A DNA stretch of 64,000 bases from Charina bottae. Its lineage: Eukaryota; Chordata; Lepidosauria; Squamata; Charinaidae. Made by a program: the position numbers and the translations under genes. Location of the stretch: NCBI GenBank assembly GCA_023362775.1, contig JALMGJ010000061.1, forward strand, positions 10,001-74,000, written 5' to 3'. Shown one piece after another: positions 14,279 to 28,300 of this stretch; position 1 is the stretch's first letter, and every line of letters begins with the position of its first letter. The notes beneath the pieces are model-generated. The model searched no databases and was not told the DNA's origin. It worked only from the letters and a program-made list of their open reading frames with translations.

Positions 14279-17200
14279 GCTGCAGACAAGAGAGCCTTTT
14301 CTCTATATCCCTAATTGGGCCTCCACAAAAAACCCTCAAGTCTGTGCCGCAGGCAAAAGATCCCTCTCTCTATGTCCCTATTTGAGCCTCCACAAATAAC
14401 CCTCAAGTCTGTGGCGCAGGCAAAAGTGCCCCCTCTCTATGTCCAAAATTGGACCTCCACAAATAACCCTCAAGTCTGTGCCGCAGGTAAAAGATCCCTC
14501 TCTCTATGTCCCTAATTGGGCCTCCACAGATAACCATCAAGTCTGTGACGCAGGCAAAAGTGCCCCCTCTCTATGTCCAAAATTGGACCTCCACAAATAA
14601 CCCTCAAGTCTGTGCCGCAGGCAAAAGAGCCCTCTCTCTATGTCCCTAATTGGGCCTCCACAGATAACCATCAAGTCTGTGCCGCAGGCAAAAGAGCCCT
14701 CTCTCTATGTCCCTAATTGGGCCTCCACAGATAACCATCAAGTCTGTGGCGCAGGCAAAAGAGCCCCCTCTCTATGTCCCTAATTGGGCCTCCACAAATA
14801 ACCCTCAAATCTGTGGCGCAGGCAAAAGTGCCCTCTCTCTATGTCCCTAATTGGGCCTCCACAGATAACCCTCAAGTCTGTGGCGCAGGCAAAAGAGCCC
14901 CCTCTCTATGTCCCTAATTGGGCCTCCACAAATAACCCTCAAGTCTGTGATTCAGGCAAAATAGCCCTCCCTCTATATCCCTAATTGGGCCTCCACAAAT
15001 AACCCTCAAGTCTGTGCCGCAGGCAAAAGATCCCTCTCTCTATGTCCCTATTTGAGCCTCCACAAATAACCCTCAAGTCTGTGGCGCAGGCAAAAGTGCC
15101 CCCTCTCTATGTCCAAAATTGGACCTCCACAAATAACCCTCAAGTCTGTGCCGCAGGTAAAAGATCCCTCTCTCTATGTCCCTAATTGGGCCTCCACAGA
15201 TAACCATCAAGTCTGTGGCGCAGGCAAAAGAGCCCCCTCTCTATGTCCCTAATTGGGCCTCCACAAATAACCCTCAAGTCTGTGGCGCAGGCAAAAGTGC
15301 CCTCTCTCTATGTCCCTAATTGGGCCTCCACAGATAACCCGCAAGTCTGTGGGGCAGGCAAAAGAGCCCCCTCTCTATGTCCCTAATTGGGCCTCCACAG
15401 ATAACCCTCAAGTCTGTGGCGCAGGCAAAAGTGCCCCCTCTCTATGTCCCAAATTGGACCTCCACAAATAACCCTCAAGTCTGTGCCGCAGGTAAAAGTG
15501 CCCTCTCTCTATGTCCCTAATTGGGCCTCCACAGATAACCATCAAGTCTGTGACGCAGGCAAAAGTGCCCCCTCTCTATGTCCAAAATTGGACCTCCACA
15601 AATAACCCTCAAGTCTGTGCCGCAGGCAAAAGAGCCCTCTCTCTATGTCCCTAATTGGGCCTCCACAGATAACCATCAAGTCTGTGGCGCAGGCAAAAGT
15701 GCCCCCTCTCTATATCCCAAATTGGACCTCCACAAATAACCATCAAGTCTGTGCCGCAGGTAAAAGTGCCCTCTCTCTATGTCCCTAATTGGGCCTCCAC
15801 AGATAACCCTCAAGTCTGTGACGCAGGCAAAAGTGCCCCCTCTCTATGTCCAAAATTGGACCTCCACAAATAACCCTCAAGTCTGTGCCGCAGGTAAAAG
15901 ATCCCTCTCTCTATGTCCCTAATTGGGCCTCCACAGATAACCATCAAGTCTGTGGCGCAGGCAAAAGAGCCCCCTCTCTATGTCCCTATTTGAGCCTCCA
16001 CAAATAACCCTCAAGTCTGTGATGCAGGCAAAATAGCCCTCCCTCTATATCCCTAATTGGGCCTCCACAAATAACCCTCAAGTCTGTGCTGCAGACAAGA
16101 GAGCCTTTTCTCTATATCCCTAATTGGGCCTCCACAAAAAACCCTCAAGTCTGTGCCGCAGGCAAAAGATCCCTCTCTCTATGTCCCTATTTGAGCCTCC
16201 ACAAATAACCCTCAAGTCTGTGGCGCAGGCAAAAGTGCCCCCTCTCTATGTCCCAAATTGGACCTCCACAAATAACCCTCAAGTCTGTGCCGCAGGTAAA
16301 AGATCCCTCTCTCTATGTCCCTAATTGGGCCTCCACAGATAACCATCAAGTCTGTGGCGCAGGCAAAAGTGCCCTCTCTCTATGTCCCTAATTGGGCCTC
16401 CACAGATAACCCTCAAGTCTGTGGCGCAGGCAAAAGTGCCCCCTCTCTATGTCCAAAATTGGACCTCCACAAATAACCCTCAAGTCTGTGCCGCAGGTAA
16501 AAGATCCCTCTCTCTATGTCCCTAATTGGGCCTCCACATATAACCCTCAAGTCTGTGACGCAGGCAAAAGTGCCCCCTCTCTATGTCCCAAATTGGACCT
16601 CCACAAATAACCCTCAAGTCTGTGCCGCAGGCAAAAGTGCCCCCTCTCTATGTCCAAAATTGGGCCTCCACAGATAACCCTCAAGTCTGTGGCGCAGGCA
16701 AAAGTGCCCCCTCTCTATGTCCCAAATTGGACCTCCACAAATAACCCTCAAGTCTGTGCCGCAGGTAAAAGATCCCTCTCTCTATGTCCCTAATTGGGCC
16801 TCCACAGATAACCATCAAGTCTGTGGCGCAGGCAAAAGAGCCCCCTCTCTATGTCCCTAATTGGGCCTCCACAAATAACCCTCAAGTCTGTGGCGCAGGC
16901 AAAAGTGCCCTCTCTCTATGTCCCTAATTGGGCCTCCACAGATAACCCTCAAGTCTGTGGCGCAGGCAAAAGAGCCCCCTCTCTATGTCCCTAATTGGGC
17001 CTCCACAAATAACCCTCAAGTCTGTGATGCAGGCAAAATAGCCCTCCCTCTATATCCCTAATTGGGCCTCCACAAATAACCCTCAAGTCTGTGCTGCAGA
17101 CAAGAGAGCCTTTTCTCTATATCCCTAATTGGGCCTCCACAAAAAACCCTCAAGTCTGTGCCGCAGGCAAAAGATCCCTCTCTCTATGTCCCTATTTGAG

Positions 17201-20040
17201 CCTCCACAAATAACCCTCAAGTCTGTGGCGCAGGCAAAAGTGCCCCCTCTCTATGTCCCAAATTGGACCTCCACAAATAACCCTCAAGTCTGTGCCGCAG
17301 GTAAAAGATCCCTCTCTCTATGTCCCTAATTGGGCCTCCACAGATAACCATCAAGTCTGTGGCGCAGGCAAAAGTGCCCTCTCTCTATGTCCCTAATTGG
17401 GCCTCCACAGATAACCCTCAAGTCTGTGGCGCAGGCAAAAGTGCCCCCTCTCTATGTCCCAAATTGGACCTCCACAAATAACCCTCAAGTCTGTGCCGCA
17501 GGTAAAAGTGCCCTCTCTCTATGTCCCTAATTGGGCCTCCACAGATAACCCTCAAGTCTGTGGTGCAGGCAAAAGTGCCCCCTCTCTATGTCCCTAATTG
17601 GGCCTCCACAGATAACCATCAAGTCTGTGGCGCAGGCAAAAGTGCCCCCTCTCTATGTCCCAAATTGGACCTCCACAAATAACCCTCAAGTCTGTGCCGC
17701 AGGTAAAAGTGCCCCCTCTCTATGTCCCTAATTGGGCCTCCACAGATAACCCTCAAGTCTGTGGCGCAGGCAAAAGTGCCCCCTCTCTATGTCCAAAATT
17801 GGACCTCCACAAATAACCCTCAAGTCTGTGCCGCAGGCAAAAGAGCCCTCTCTCTATGTCCCTAATTGGGCCTCCACAGATAACCATCAAGTCTGTGGCG
17901 CAGGCAAAAGAGCCCCCTCTCTATGTCCCTAATTGGGCCTCCACAAATAACCCTCAAGTCTGTGGCGCAGGCAAAAGTGCCCTCTCTCTATGTCCCTAAT
18001 TGGGCCTCCACAGATAACCCTCAAGTCTGTGGCGCAGGCAAAAGAGCCCCCTCTCTATGTCCCTAATTGGGCCTCCACAAATAACCCTCAAGTCTGTGAT
18101 GCAGGCAAAATAGCCCTCCCTCTATATCCCTAATTGGGCCTCCACAAATAACCCTCAAGTCTGTGCTGCAGACAAGAGAGCCTTTTCTCTATATCCCTAA
18201 TTGGGCCTCCACAAAAAACCCTCAAGTCTGTGCCGCAGGCAAAAGATCCCTCTCTCTATGTCCCTATTTGAGCCTCCACAAATAACCCTCAAGTCTGTGC
18301 CGCAGGCAAAAGATCCCTCTCTCTATGTCCCTAATTGGGCCTCCACAGATAACCATCAAGTCTGTGGCGCAGGCAAAAGTGCCCTCTCTCTATGTCCCTA
18401 ATTGGGCCTCCACAAATAACCCTCAAGTCTGTGATTCAGGCAAAATAGCCCTCCCTCTATATCCCTAATTGGGCCTCCACAAATAACCCTCAAGTCTGTG
18501 CTGCAGACAAGAGAGCCTTTTCTCTATATCCCTAATTGGGCCTCCACAAAAAACCCTCAAGTCTGTGCCGCAGGCAAAAGATCCCTCTCTCTATGTCCCT
18601 ATTTGAGCCTCCACAAATAACCCTCAAGTCTGTGGCGCAGGCAAAAGTGCCCCCTCTCTATGTCCAAAATTGGACCTCCACAAATAACCCTCAAGTCTGT
18701 GCCGCAGGTAAAAGATCCCTCTCTCTATGTCCCTAATTGGGCCTCCACAGATAACCATCAAGTCTGTGACGCAGGCAAAAGTGCCCCCTCTCTATGTCCA
18801 AAATTGGACCTCCACAAATAACCCTCAAGTCTGTGCCGCAGGCAAAAGAGCCCTCTCTCTATGTCCCTAATTGGGCCTCCACAGATAACCATCAAGTCTG
18901 TGCCGCAGGCAAAAGAGCCCTCTCTCTATGTCCCTAATTGGGCCTCCACAGATAACCATCAAGTCTGTGGCGCAGGCAAAAGAGCCCCCTCTCTATGTCC
19001 CTAATTGGGCCTCCACAAATAACCCTCAAATCTGTGGCGCAGGCAAAAGTGCCCTCTCTCTATGTCCCTAATTGGGCCTCCACAGATAACCCTCAAGTCT
19101 GTGGCGCAGGCAAAAGAGCCCCCTCTCTATGTCCCTAATTGGGCCTCCACAAATAACCCTCAAGTCTGTGATTCAGGCAAAATAGCCCTCCCTCTATATC
19201 CCTAATTGGGCCTCCACAAATAACCCTCAAGTCTGTGCCGCAGGCAAAAGATCCCTCTCTCTATGTCCCTATTTGAGCCTCCACAAATAACCCTCAAGTC
19301 TGTGGCGCAGGCAAAAGTGCCCCCTCTCTATGTCCAAAATTGGACCTCCACAAATAACCCTCAAGTCTGTGCCGCAGGTAAAAGATCCCTCTCTCTATGT
19401 CCCTAATTGGGCCTCCACAGATAACCATCAAGTCTGTGGCGCAGGCAAAAGAGCCCCCTCTCTATGTCCCTAATTGGGCCTCCACAAATAACCCTCAAGT
19501 CTGTGGCGCAGGCAAAAGTGCCCTCTCTCTATGTCCCTAATTGGGCCTCCACAGATAACCCACAAGTCTGTGGGGCAGGCAAAAGAGCCCCCTCTCTATG
19601 TCCCTAATTGGGCCTCCACAGATAACCCTCAAGTCTGTGGCGCAGGCAAAAGTGCCCCCTCTCTATGTCCCAAATTGGACCTCCACAAATAACCCTCAAG
19701 TCTGTGCCGCAGGTAAAAGTGCCCTCTCTCTATGTCCCTAATTGGGCCTCCACAGATAACCATCAAGTCTGTGACGCAGGCAAAAGTGCCCCCTCTCTAT
19801 GTCCCAAATTGGACCTCCACAAATAACCCTCAAGTCTGTGCCGCAGGCAAAAGAGCCCTCTCTCTATGTCCCTAATTGGGCCTCCACAGATAACCATCAA
19901 GTCTGTGGCGCAGGCAAAAGTGCCCTCTCTCTATGTCCCTAATTGGGCCTCCACAAATAACCCTCAAGTCTGTGATTCAGGCAAAATAGCCCTCCCTCTA
20001 TATCCCTAATTGGGCCTCCACAAATAACCCTCAAGTCTGT
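14279..20040. repeat. Satellite higher-order copy H3 (86 monomers)
   Basis: Landmarks at 14279, 16088, 17093 and 18165 again give 27, 15 and 16 monomers. A further landmark at 18500 follows five monomers later, as in H2. The tail differs in content: it lacks the TAGTTGGGCCTCTACA marker and instead carries the CCCACAAGTCTGTGGGG variant (near 19560) that otherwise appears in H0. This suggests exchange with an H0-type copy. Confidence 0.88.
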
Positions 20041-23000
20041 GCTGCAGACAAGAGAGCCTTTTCTCTATATCCCTAATTGGGCCTCCACAAAAAACCCTCA
20101 AGTCTGTGCCGCAGGCAAAAGATCCCTCTCTCTATGTCCCTATTTGAGCCTCCACAAATAACCCTCAAGTCTGTGGCGCAGGCAAAAGTGCCCCCTCTCT
20201 ATGTCCAAAATTGGACCTCCACAAATAACCCTCAAGTCTGTGCCGCAGGTAAAAGATCCCTCTCTCTATGTCCCTAATTGGGCCTCCACAGATAACCATC
20301 AAGTCTGTGACGCAGGCAAAAGTGCCCCCTCTCTATGTCCAAAATTGGACCTCCACAAATAACCCTCAAGTCTGTGCCGCAGGCAAAAGAGCCCTCTCTC
20401 TATGTCCCTAATTGGGCCTCCACAGATAACCATCAAGTCTGTGCCGCAGGCAAAAGAGCCCTCTCTCTATGTCCCTAATTGGGCCTCCACAGATAACCAT
20501 CAAGTCTGTGGCGCAGGCAAAAGAGCCCCCTCTCTATGTCCCTAATTGGGCCTCCACAAATAACCCTCAAATCTGTGGCGCAGGCAAAAGTGCCCTCTCT
20601 CTATGTCCCTAATTGGGCCTCCACAGATAACCCTCAAGTCTGTGGCGCAGGCAAAAGAGCCCCCTCTCTATGTCCCTAATTGGGCCTCCACAAATAACCC
20701 TCAAGTCTGTGATTCAGGCAAAATAGCCCTCCCTCTATATCCCTAATTGGGCCTCCACAAATAACCCTCAAGTCTGTGCCGCAGGCAAAAGATCCCTCTC
20801 TCTATGTCCCTATTTGAGCCTCCACAAATAACCCTCAAGTCTGTGGCGCAGGCAAAAGTGCCCCCTCTCTATGTCCAAAATTGGACCTCCACAAATAACC
20901 CTCAAGTCTGTGCCGCAGGTAAAAGATCCCTCTCTCTATGTCCCTAATTGGGCCTCCACAGATAACCATCAAGTCTGTGGCGCAGGCAAAAGAGCCCCCT
21001 CTCTATGTCCCTAATTGGGCCTCCACAAATAACCCTCAAGTCTGTGGCGCAGGCAAAAGTGCCCTCTCTCTATGTCCCTAATTGGGCCTCCACAGATAAC
21101 CCGCAAGTCTGTGGGGCAGGCAAAAGAGCCCCCTCTCTATGTCCCTAATTGGGCCTCCACAGATAACCCTCAAGTCTGTGGCGCAGGCAAAAGTGCCCCC
21201 TCTCTATGTCCCAAATTGGACCTCCACAAATAACCCTCAAGTCTGTGCCGCAGGTAAAAGTGCCCTCTCTCTATGTCCCTAATTGGGCCTCCACAGATAA
21301 CCATCAAGTCTGTGACGCAGGCAAAAGTGCCCCCTCTCTATGTCCAAAATTGGACCTCCACAAATAACCCTCAAGTCTGTGCCGCAGGCAAAAGAGCCCT
21401 CTCTCTATGTCCCTAATTGGGCCTCCACAGATAACCATCAAGTCTGTGGCGCAGGCAAAAGTGCCCCCTCTCTATATCCCAAATTGGACCTCCACAAATA
21501 ACCATCAAGTCTGTGCCGCAGGTAAAAGTGCCCTCTCTCTATGTCCCTAATTGGGCCTCCACAGATAACCCTCAAGTCTGTGACGCAGGCAAAAGTGCCC
21601 CCTCTCTATGTCCAAAATTGGACCTCCACAAATAACCCTCAAGTCTGTGCCGCAGGTAAAAGATCCCTCTCTCTATGTCCCTAATTGGGCCTCCACAGAT
21701 AACCATCAAGTCTGTGGCGCAGGCAAAAGAGCCCCCTCTCTATGTCCCTATTTGAGCCTCCACAAATAACCCTCAAGTCTGTGATGCAGGCAAAATAGCC
21801 CTCCCTCTATATCCCTAATTGGGCCTCCACAAATAACCCTCAAGTCTGTGCTGCAGACAAGAGAGCCTTTTCTCTATATCCCTAATTGGGCCTCCACAAA
21901 AAACCCTCAAGTCTGTGCCGCAGGCAAAAGATTCCTCTCTCTATGTCCCTATTTGAGCCTCCACAAATAACCCTCAAGTCTGTGGCGCAGGCAAAAGTGC
22001 CCCCTCTCTATGTCCCAAATTGGACCTCCACAAATAACCCTCAAGTCTGTGCCGCAGGTAAAAGATCCCTCTCTCTATGTCCCTAATTGGGCCTCCACAG
22101 ATAACCATCAAGTCTGTGGCGCAGGCAAAAGTGCCCTCTCTCTATGTCCCTAATTGGGCCTCCACAGATAACCCTCAAGTCTGTGGCGCAGGCAAAAGTG
22201 CCCCCTCTCTATGTCCAAAATTGGACCTCCACAAATAACCCTCAAGTCTGTGCCGCAGGTAAAAGATCCCTCTCTCTATGTCCCTAATTGGGCCTCCACA
22301 TATAACCCTCAAGTCTGTGACGCAGGCAAAAGTGCCCCCTCTCTATGTCCCAAATTGGACCTCCACAAATAACCCTCAAGTCTGTGCCGCAGGCAAAAGT
22401 GCCCCCTCTCTATGTCCAAAATTGGGCCTCCACAGATAACCCTCAAGTCTGTGGCGCAGGCAAAAGTGCCCCCTCTCTATGTCCCAAATTGGACCTCCAC
22501 AAATAACCCTCAAGTCTGTGCCGCAGGTAAAAGATCCCTCTCTCTATGTCCCTAATTGGGCCTCCACAGATAACCATCAAGTCTGTGGCGCAGGCAAAAG
22601 AGCCCCCTCTCTATGTCCCTAATTGGGCCTCCACAAATAACCCTCAAGTCTGTGGCGCAGGCAAAAGTGCCCTCTCTCTATGTCCCTAATTGGGCCTCCA
22701 CAGATAACCCTCAAGTCTGTGGCGCAGGCAAAAGAGCCCCCTCTCTATGTCCCTAATTGGGCCTCCACAAATAACCCTCAAGTCTGTGATGCAGGCAAAA
22801 TAGCCCTCCCTCTATATCCCTAATTGGGCCTCCACAAATAACCCTCAAGTCTGTGCTGCAGACAAGAGAGCCTTTTCTCTATATCCCTAATTGGGCCTCC
22901 ACAAAAAACCCTCAAGTCTGTGCCGCAGGCAAAAGATCCCTCTCTCTATGTCCCTATTTGAGCCTCCACAAATAACCCTCAAGTCTGTGGCGCAGGCAAA

Positions 23001-25333
23001 AGTGCCCCCTCTCTATGTCCCAAATTGGACCTCCACAAATAACCCTCAAGTCTGTGCCGCAGGTAAAAGATCCCTCTCTCTATGTCCCTAATTGGGCCTC
23101 CACAGATAACCATCAAGTCTGTGGCGCAGGCAAAAGTGCCCTCTCTCTATGTCCCTAATTGGGCCTCCACAGATAACCCTCAAGTCTGTGGCGCAGGCAA
23201 AAGTGCCCCCTCTCTATGTCCCAAATTGGACCTCCACAAATAACCCTCAAGTCTGTGCCGCAGGTAAAAGTGCCCTCTCTCTATGTCCCTAATTGGGCCT
23301 CCACAGATAACCCTCAAGTCTGTGGTGCAGGCAAAAGTGCCCCCTCTCTATGTCCCTAATTGGGCCTCCACAGATAACCATCAAGTCTGTGGCGCAGGCA
23401 AAAGTGCCCCCTCTCTATGTCCCAAATTGGACCTCCACAAATAACCCTCAAGTCTGTGCCGCAGGTAAAAGTGCCCCCTCTCTATGTCCCTAATTGGGCC
23501 TCCACAGATAACCCTCAAGTCTGTGGCGCAGGCAAAAGTGCCCCCTCTCTATGTCCAAAATTGGACCTCCACAAATAACCCTCAAGTCTGTGCCGCAGGC
23601 AAAAGAGCCCTCTCTCTATGTCCCTAATTGGGCCTCCACAGATAACCATCAAGTCTGTGGCGCAGGCAAAAGAGCCCCCTCTCTATGTCCCTAATTGGGC
23701 CTCCACAAATAACCCTCAAGTCTGTGGCGCAGGCAAAAGTGCCCTCTCTCTATGTCCCTAATTGGGCCTCCACAGATAACCCTCAAGTCTGTGGCGCAGG
23801 CAAAAGAGCCCCCTCTCTATGTCCCTAATTGGGCCTCCACAAATAACCCTCAAGTCTGTGATGCAGGCAAAATAGCCCTCCCTCTATATCCCTAATTGGG
23901 CCTCCACAAATAACCCTCAAGTCTGTGCTGCAGACAAGAGAGCCTTTTCTCTATATCCCTAATTGGGCCTCCACAAAAAACCCTCAAGTCTGTGCCGCAG
24001 GCAAAAGATCCCTCTCTCTATGTCCCTATTTGAGCCTCCACAAATAACCCTCAAGTCTGTGCCGCAGGCAAAAGATCCCTCTCTCTATGTCCCTAATTGG
24101 GCCTCCACAGATAACCATCAAGTCTGTGGCGCAGGCAAAAGTGCCCTCTCTCTATGTCCCTAATTGGGACTCCACAGATAACCCTCAAGTCTGTGGCGCA
24201 GGCAAAAGAGCCCCCACTCTATGTCCCTAATTGGGCCTCCACAAATAACCCTCAAGTCTGTGCAGCAGGCAAAAGTGTCCTTTCTCTATATCCCTAGTTG
24301 GGCCTCTACAAATAACCCTCAAGTCTGTGCTACAGGCAAAATAGCCCTCCCTCTATGTCCCTAATTGGGCCTCCACAAATAACCCTCAAGTCTGTGCAGC
24401 AGGCAAAAGAGCCCTTTCTCTATATCCCTAATTGGGCCTCCACAAAAAACCCTCAAGTCTGTGCTGCAGGCAAAAGATCCCTCTCTCTATGTCCCAAATT
24501 GGACCTCCACAGATAACCCTCAAGTCTGTGCCGCAGGTAAAAGATCCCTCTCTCTATGTCCCTAATTGGGCCTCCACAGACAACCATCAAGTCTGTGGCG
24601 CAGGCAAAAGTGCCCTCTCTCTATGTCCCTAATTGGGCCTCCACAGATAACCCTCAAGTCTGTGGCGCAGGCAAAAGTGCCCCCTCTCTATGTCCCAAAT
24701 TGGACCTCCACAAATAACCCTCAAGTCTGTGCCGCAGGCAAAAGATCCCTCTCTCTATGTCCCTAATTGGGCCTCCACAGACAACCATCAAGTCTGTGGC
24801 GCAGGCAAAAGTGCCCTCTCTCTATGTCCCTAATTGGGCCTCCACAGATAACCCTCAAGTCTGTGGCGCAGGCAAAAGTGCCCCCTCTCTATGTCCCAAA
24901 TTGGACCTCCACAAATAACCCTCAAGTCTGTGCCGCAGGTAAAAGTGCCCTCTCTCTATGTCCCTAATTGGGCCTCCACAGATAACCCTCAAGTCTGTGG
25001 CGCAGGCAAAAGTGCCCCCTCTCTATGTCCAAAATTGGACCTCCACAAATAACCCTCAAGTCTGTGCCGCAGGCAAAAGAGCCCTCTCTCTATGTCCCTA
25101 ATTGGGCCTCCACAGATAACCATCAAGTCTGTGGCGCAGGCAAAAGAGCCCCCTCTCTATGTCCCTAATTGGGCCTCCACAAATAACCCTCAAATCTGTG
25201 GCGCAGGCAAAAGTGCCCTCTCTCTATGTCCCTAATTGGGCCTCCACAAATAACCCTCAAGTCTGTGATTCAGGCAAAATAGCCCTCCCTCTATATCCCT
25301 AATTGGGCCTCCACAAATAACCCTCAAGTCTGT
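20041..25333. repeat. Satellite higher-order copy H4 (79 monomers)
   Basis: Landmarks at 20041, 21850, 22855 and 23927 show the fixed core, followed by a 21-monomer tail with the TAGTTGGGCCTCTACA marker near 24296. A private substitution (AAAGATTCCTCTC in place of AAAGATCCCTCTC, near 21932) marks this copy among otherwise near-identical core monomers. Confidence 0.9.
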
Positions 25334-28300
25334 GCTGCAGACAAGAGAGCCTTTTCTCTATATCCCTAATTGGGCCTCCACAAAAAACCCTCAAGTCTGT
25401 GCCGCAGGCAAAAGATCCCTCTCTCTATGTCCCTATTTGAGCCTCCACAAATAACCCTCAAGTCTGTGGCGCAGGCAAAAGTGCCCCCTCTCTATGTCCA
25501 AAATTGGACCTCCACAAATAACCCTCAAGTCTGTGCCGCAGGTAAAAGATCCCTCTCTCTATGTCCCTAATTGGGCCTCCACAGATAACCATCAAGTCTG
25601 TGACGCAGGCAAAAGTGCCCCCTCTCTATGTCCAAAATTGGACCTCCACAAATAACCCTCAAGTCTGTGCCGCAGGCAAAAGAGCCCTCTCTCTATGTCC
25701 CTAATTGGGCCTCCACAGATAACCATCAAGTCTGTGCCGCAGGCAAAAGAGCCCTCTCTCTATGTCCCTAATTGGGCCTCCACAGATAACCATCAAGTCT
25801 GTGGCGCAGGCAAAAGAGCCCCCTCTCTATGTCCCTAATTGGGCCTCCACAAATAACCCTCAAATCTGTGGCGCAGGCAAAAGTGCCCTCTCTCTATGTC
25901 CCTAATTGGGCCTCCACAGATAACCCTCAAGTCTGTGGCGCAGGCAAAAGAGCCCCCTCTCTATGTCCCTAATTGGGCCTCCACAAATAACCCTCAAGTC
26001 TGTGATTCAGGCAAAATAGCCCTCCCTCTATATCCCTAATTGGGCCTCCACAAATAACCCTCAAGTCTGTGCCGCAGGCAAAAGATCCCTCTCTCTATGT
26101 CCCTATTTGAGCCTCCACAAATAACCCTCAAGTCTGTGGCGCAGGCAAAAGTGCCCCCTCTCTATGTCCAAAATTGGACCTCCACAAATAACCCTCAAGT
26201 CTGTGCCGCAGGTAAAAGATCCCTCTCTCTATGTCCCTAATTGGGCCTCCACAGATAACCATCAAGTCTGTGGCGCAGGCAAAAGAGCCCCCTCTCTATG
26301 TCCCTAATTGGGCCTCCACAAATAACCCTCAAGTCTGTGGCGCAGGCAAAAGTGCCCTCTCTCTATGTCCCTAATTGGGCCTCCACAGATAACCCGCAAG
26401 TCTGTGGGGCAGGCAAAAGAGCCCCCTCTCTATGTCCCTAATTGGGCCTCCACAGATAACCCTCAAGTCTGTGGCGCAGGCAAAAGTGCCCCCTCTCTAT
26501 GTCCCAAATTGGACCTCCACAAATAACCCTCAAGTCTGTGCCGCAGGTAAAAGTGCCCTCTCTCTATGTCCCTAATTGGGCCTCCACAGATAACCATCAA
26601 GTCTGTGACGCAGGCAAAAGTGCCCCCTCTCTATGTCCAAAATTGGACCTCCACAAATAACCCTCAAGTCTGTGCCGCAGGCAAAAGAGCCCTCTCTCTA
26701 TGTCCCTAATTGGGCCTCCACAGATAACCATCAAGTCTGTGGCGCAGGCAAAAGTGCCCCCTCTCTATATCCCAAATTGGACCTCCACAAATAACCATCA
26801 AGTCTGTGCCGCAGGTAAAAGTGCCCTCTCTCTATGTCCCTAATTGGGCCTCCACAGATAACCCTCAAGTCTGTGACGCAGGCAAAAGTGCCCCCTCTCT
26901 ATGTCCAAAATTGGACCTCCACAAATAACCCTCAAGTCTGTGCCGCAGGTAAAAGATCCCTCTCTCTATGTCCCTAATTGGGCCTCCACAGATAACCATC
27001 AAGTCTGTGGCGCAGGCAAAAGAGCCCCCTCTCTATGTCCCTATTTGAGCCTCCACAAATAACCCTCAAGTCTGTGATGCAGGCAAAATAGCCCTCCCTC
27101 TATATCCCTAATTGGGCCTCCACAAATAACCCTCAAGTCTGTGCTGCAGACAAGAGAGCCTTTTCTCTATATCCCTAATTGGGCCTCCACAAAAAACCCT
27201 CAAGTCTGTGCCGCAGGCAAAAGATCCCTCTCTCTATGTCCCTATTTGAGCCTCCACAAATAACCCTCAAGTCTGTGGCGCAGGCAAAAGTGCCCCCTCT
27301 CTATGTCCCAAATTGGACCTCCACAAATAACCCTCAAGTCTGTGCCGCAGGTAAAAGATCCCTCTCTCTATGTCCCTAATTGGGCCTCCACAGATAACCA
27401 TCAAGTCTGTGGCGCAGGCAAAAGTGCCCTCTCTCTATGTCCCTAATTGGGCCTCCACAGATAACCCTCAAGTCTGTGGCGCAGGCAAAAGTGCCCCCTC
27501 TCTATGTCCAAAATTGGACCTCCACAAATAACCCTCAAGTCTGTGCCGCAGGTAAAAGATCCCTCTCTCTATGTCCCTAATTGGGCCTCCACATATAACC
27601 CTCAAGTCTGTGACGCAGGCAAAAGTGCCCCCTCTCTATGTCCCAAATTGGACCTCCACAAATAACCCTCAAGTCTGTGCCGCAGGCAAAAGTGCCCCCT
27701 CTCTATGTCCAAAATTGGGCCTCCACAGATAACCCTCAAGTCTGTGGCGCAGGCAAAAGTGCCCCCTCTCTATGTCCCAAATTGGACCTCCACAAATAAC
27801 CCTCAAGTCTGTGCCGCAGGTAAAAGATCCCTCTCTCTATGTCCCTAATTGGGCCTCCACAGATAACCATCAAGTCTGTGGCGCAGGCAAAAGAGCCCCC
27901 TCTCTATGTCCCTAATTGGGCCTCCACAAATAACCCTCAAGTCTGTGGCGCAGGCAAAAGTGCCCTCTCTCTATGTCCCTAATTGGGCCTCCACAGATAA
28001 CCCTCAAGTCTGTGGCGCAGGCAAAAGAGCCCCCTCTCTATGTCCCTAATTGGGCCTCCACAAATAACCCTCAAGTCTGTGATGCAGGCAAAATAGCCCT
28101 CCCTCTATATCCCTAATTGGGCCTCCACAAATAACCCTCAAGTCTGTGCTGCAGACAAGAGAGCCTTTTCTCTATATCCCTAATTGGGCCTCCACAAAAA
28201 ACCCTCAAGTCTGTGCCGCAGGCAAAAGATCCCTCTCTCTATGTCCCTATTTGAGCCTCCACAAATAACCCTCAAGTCTGTGGCGCAGGCAAAAGTGCCC

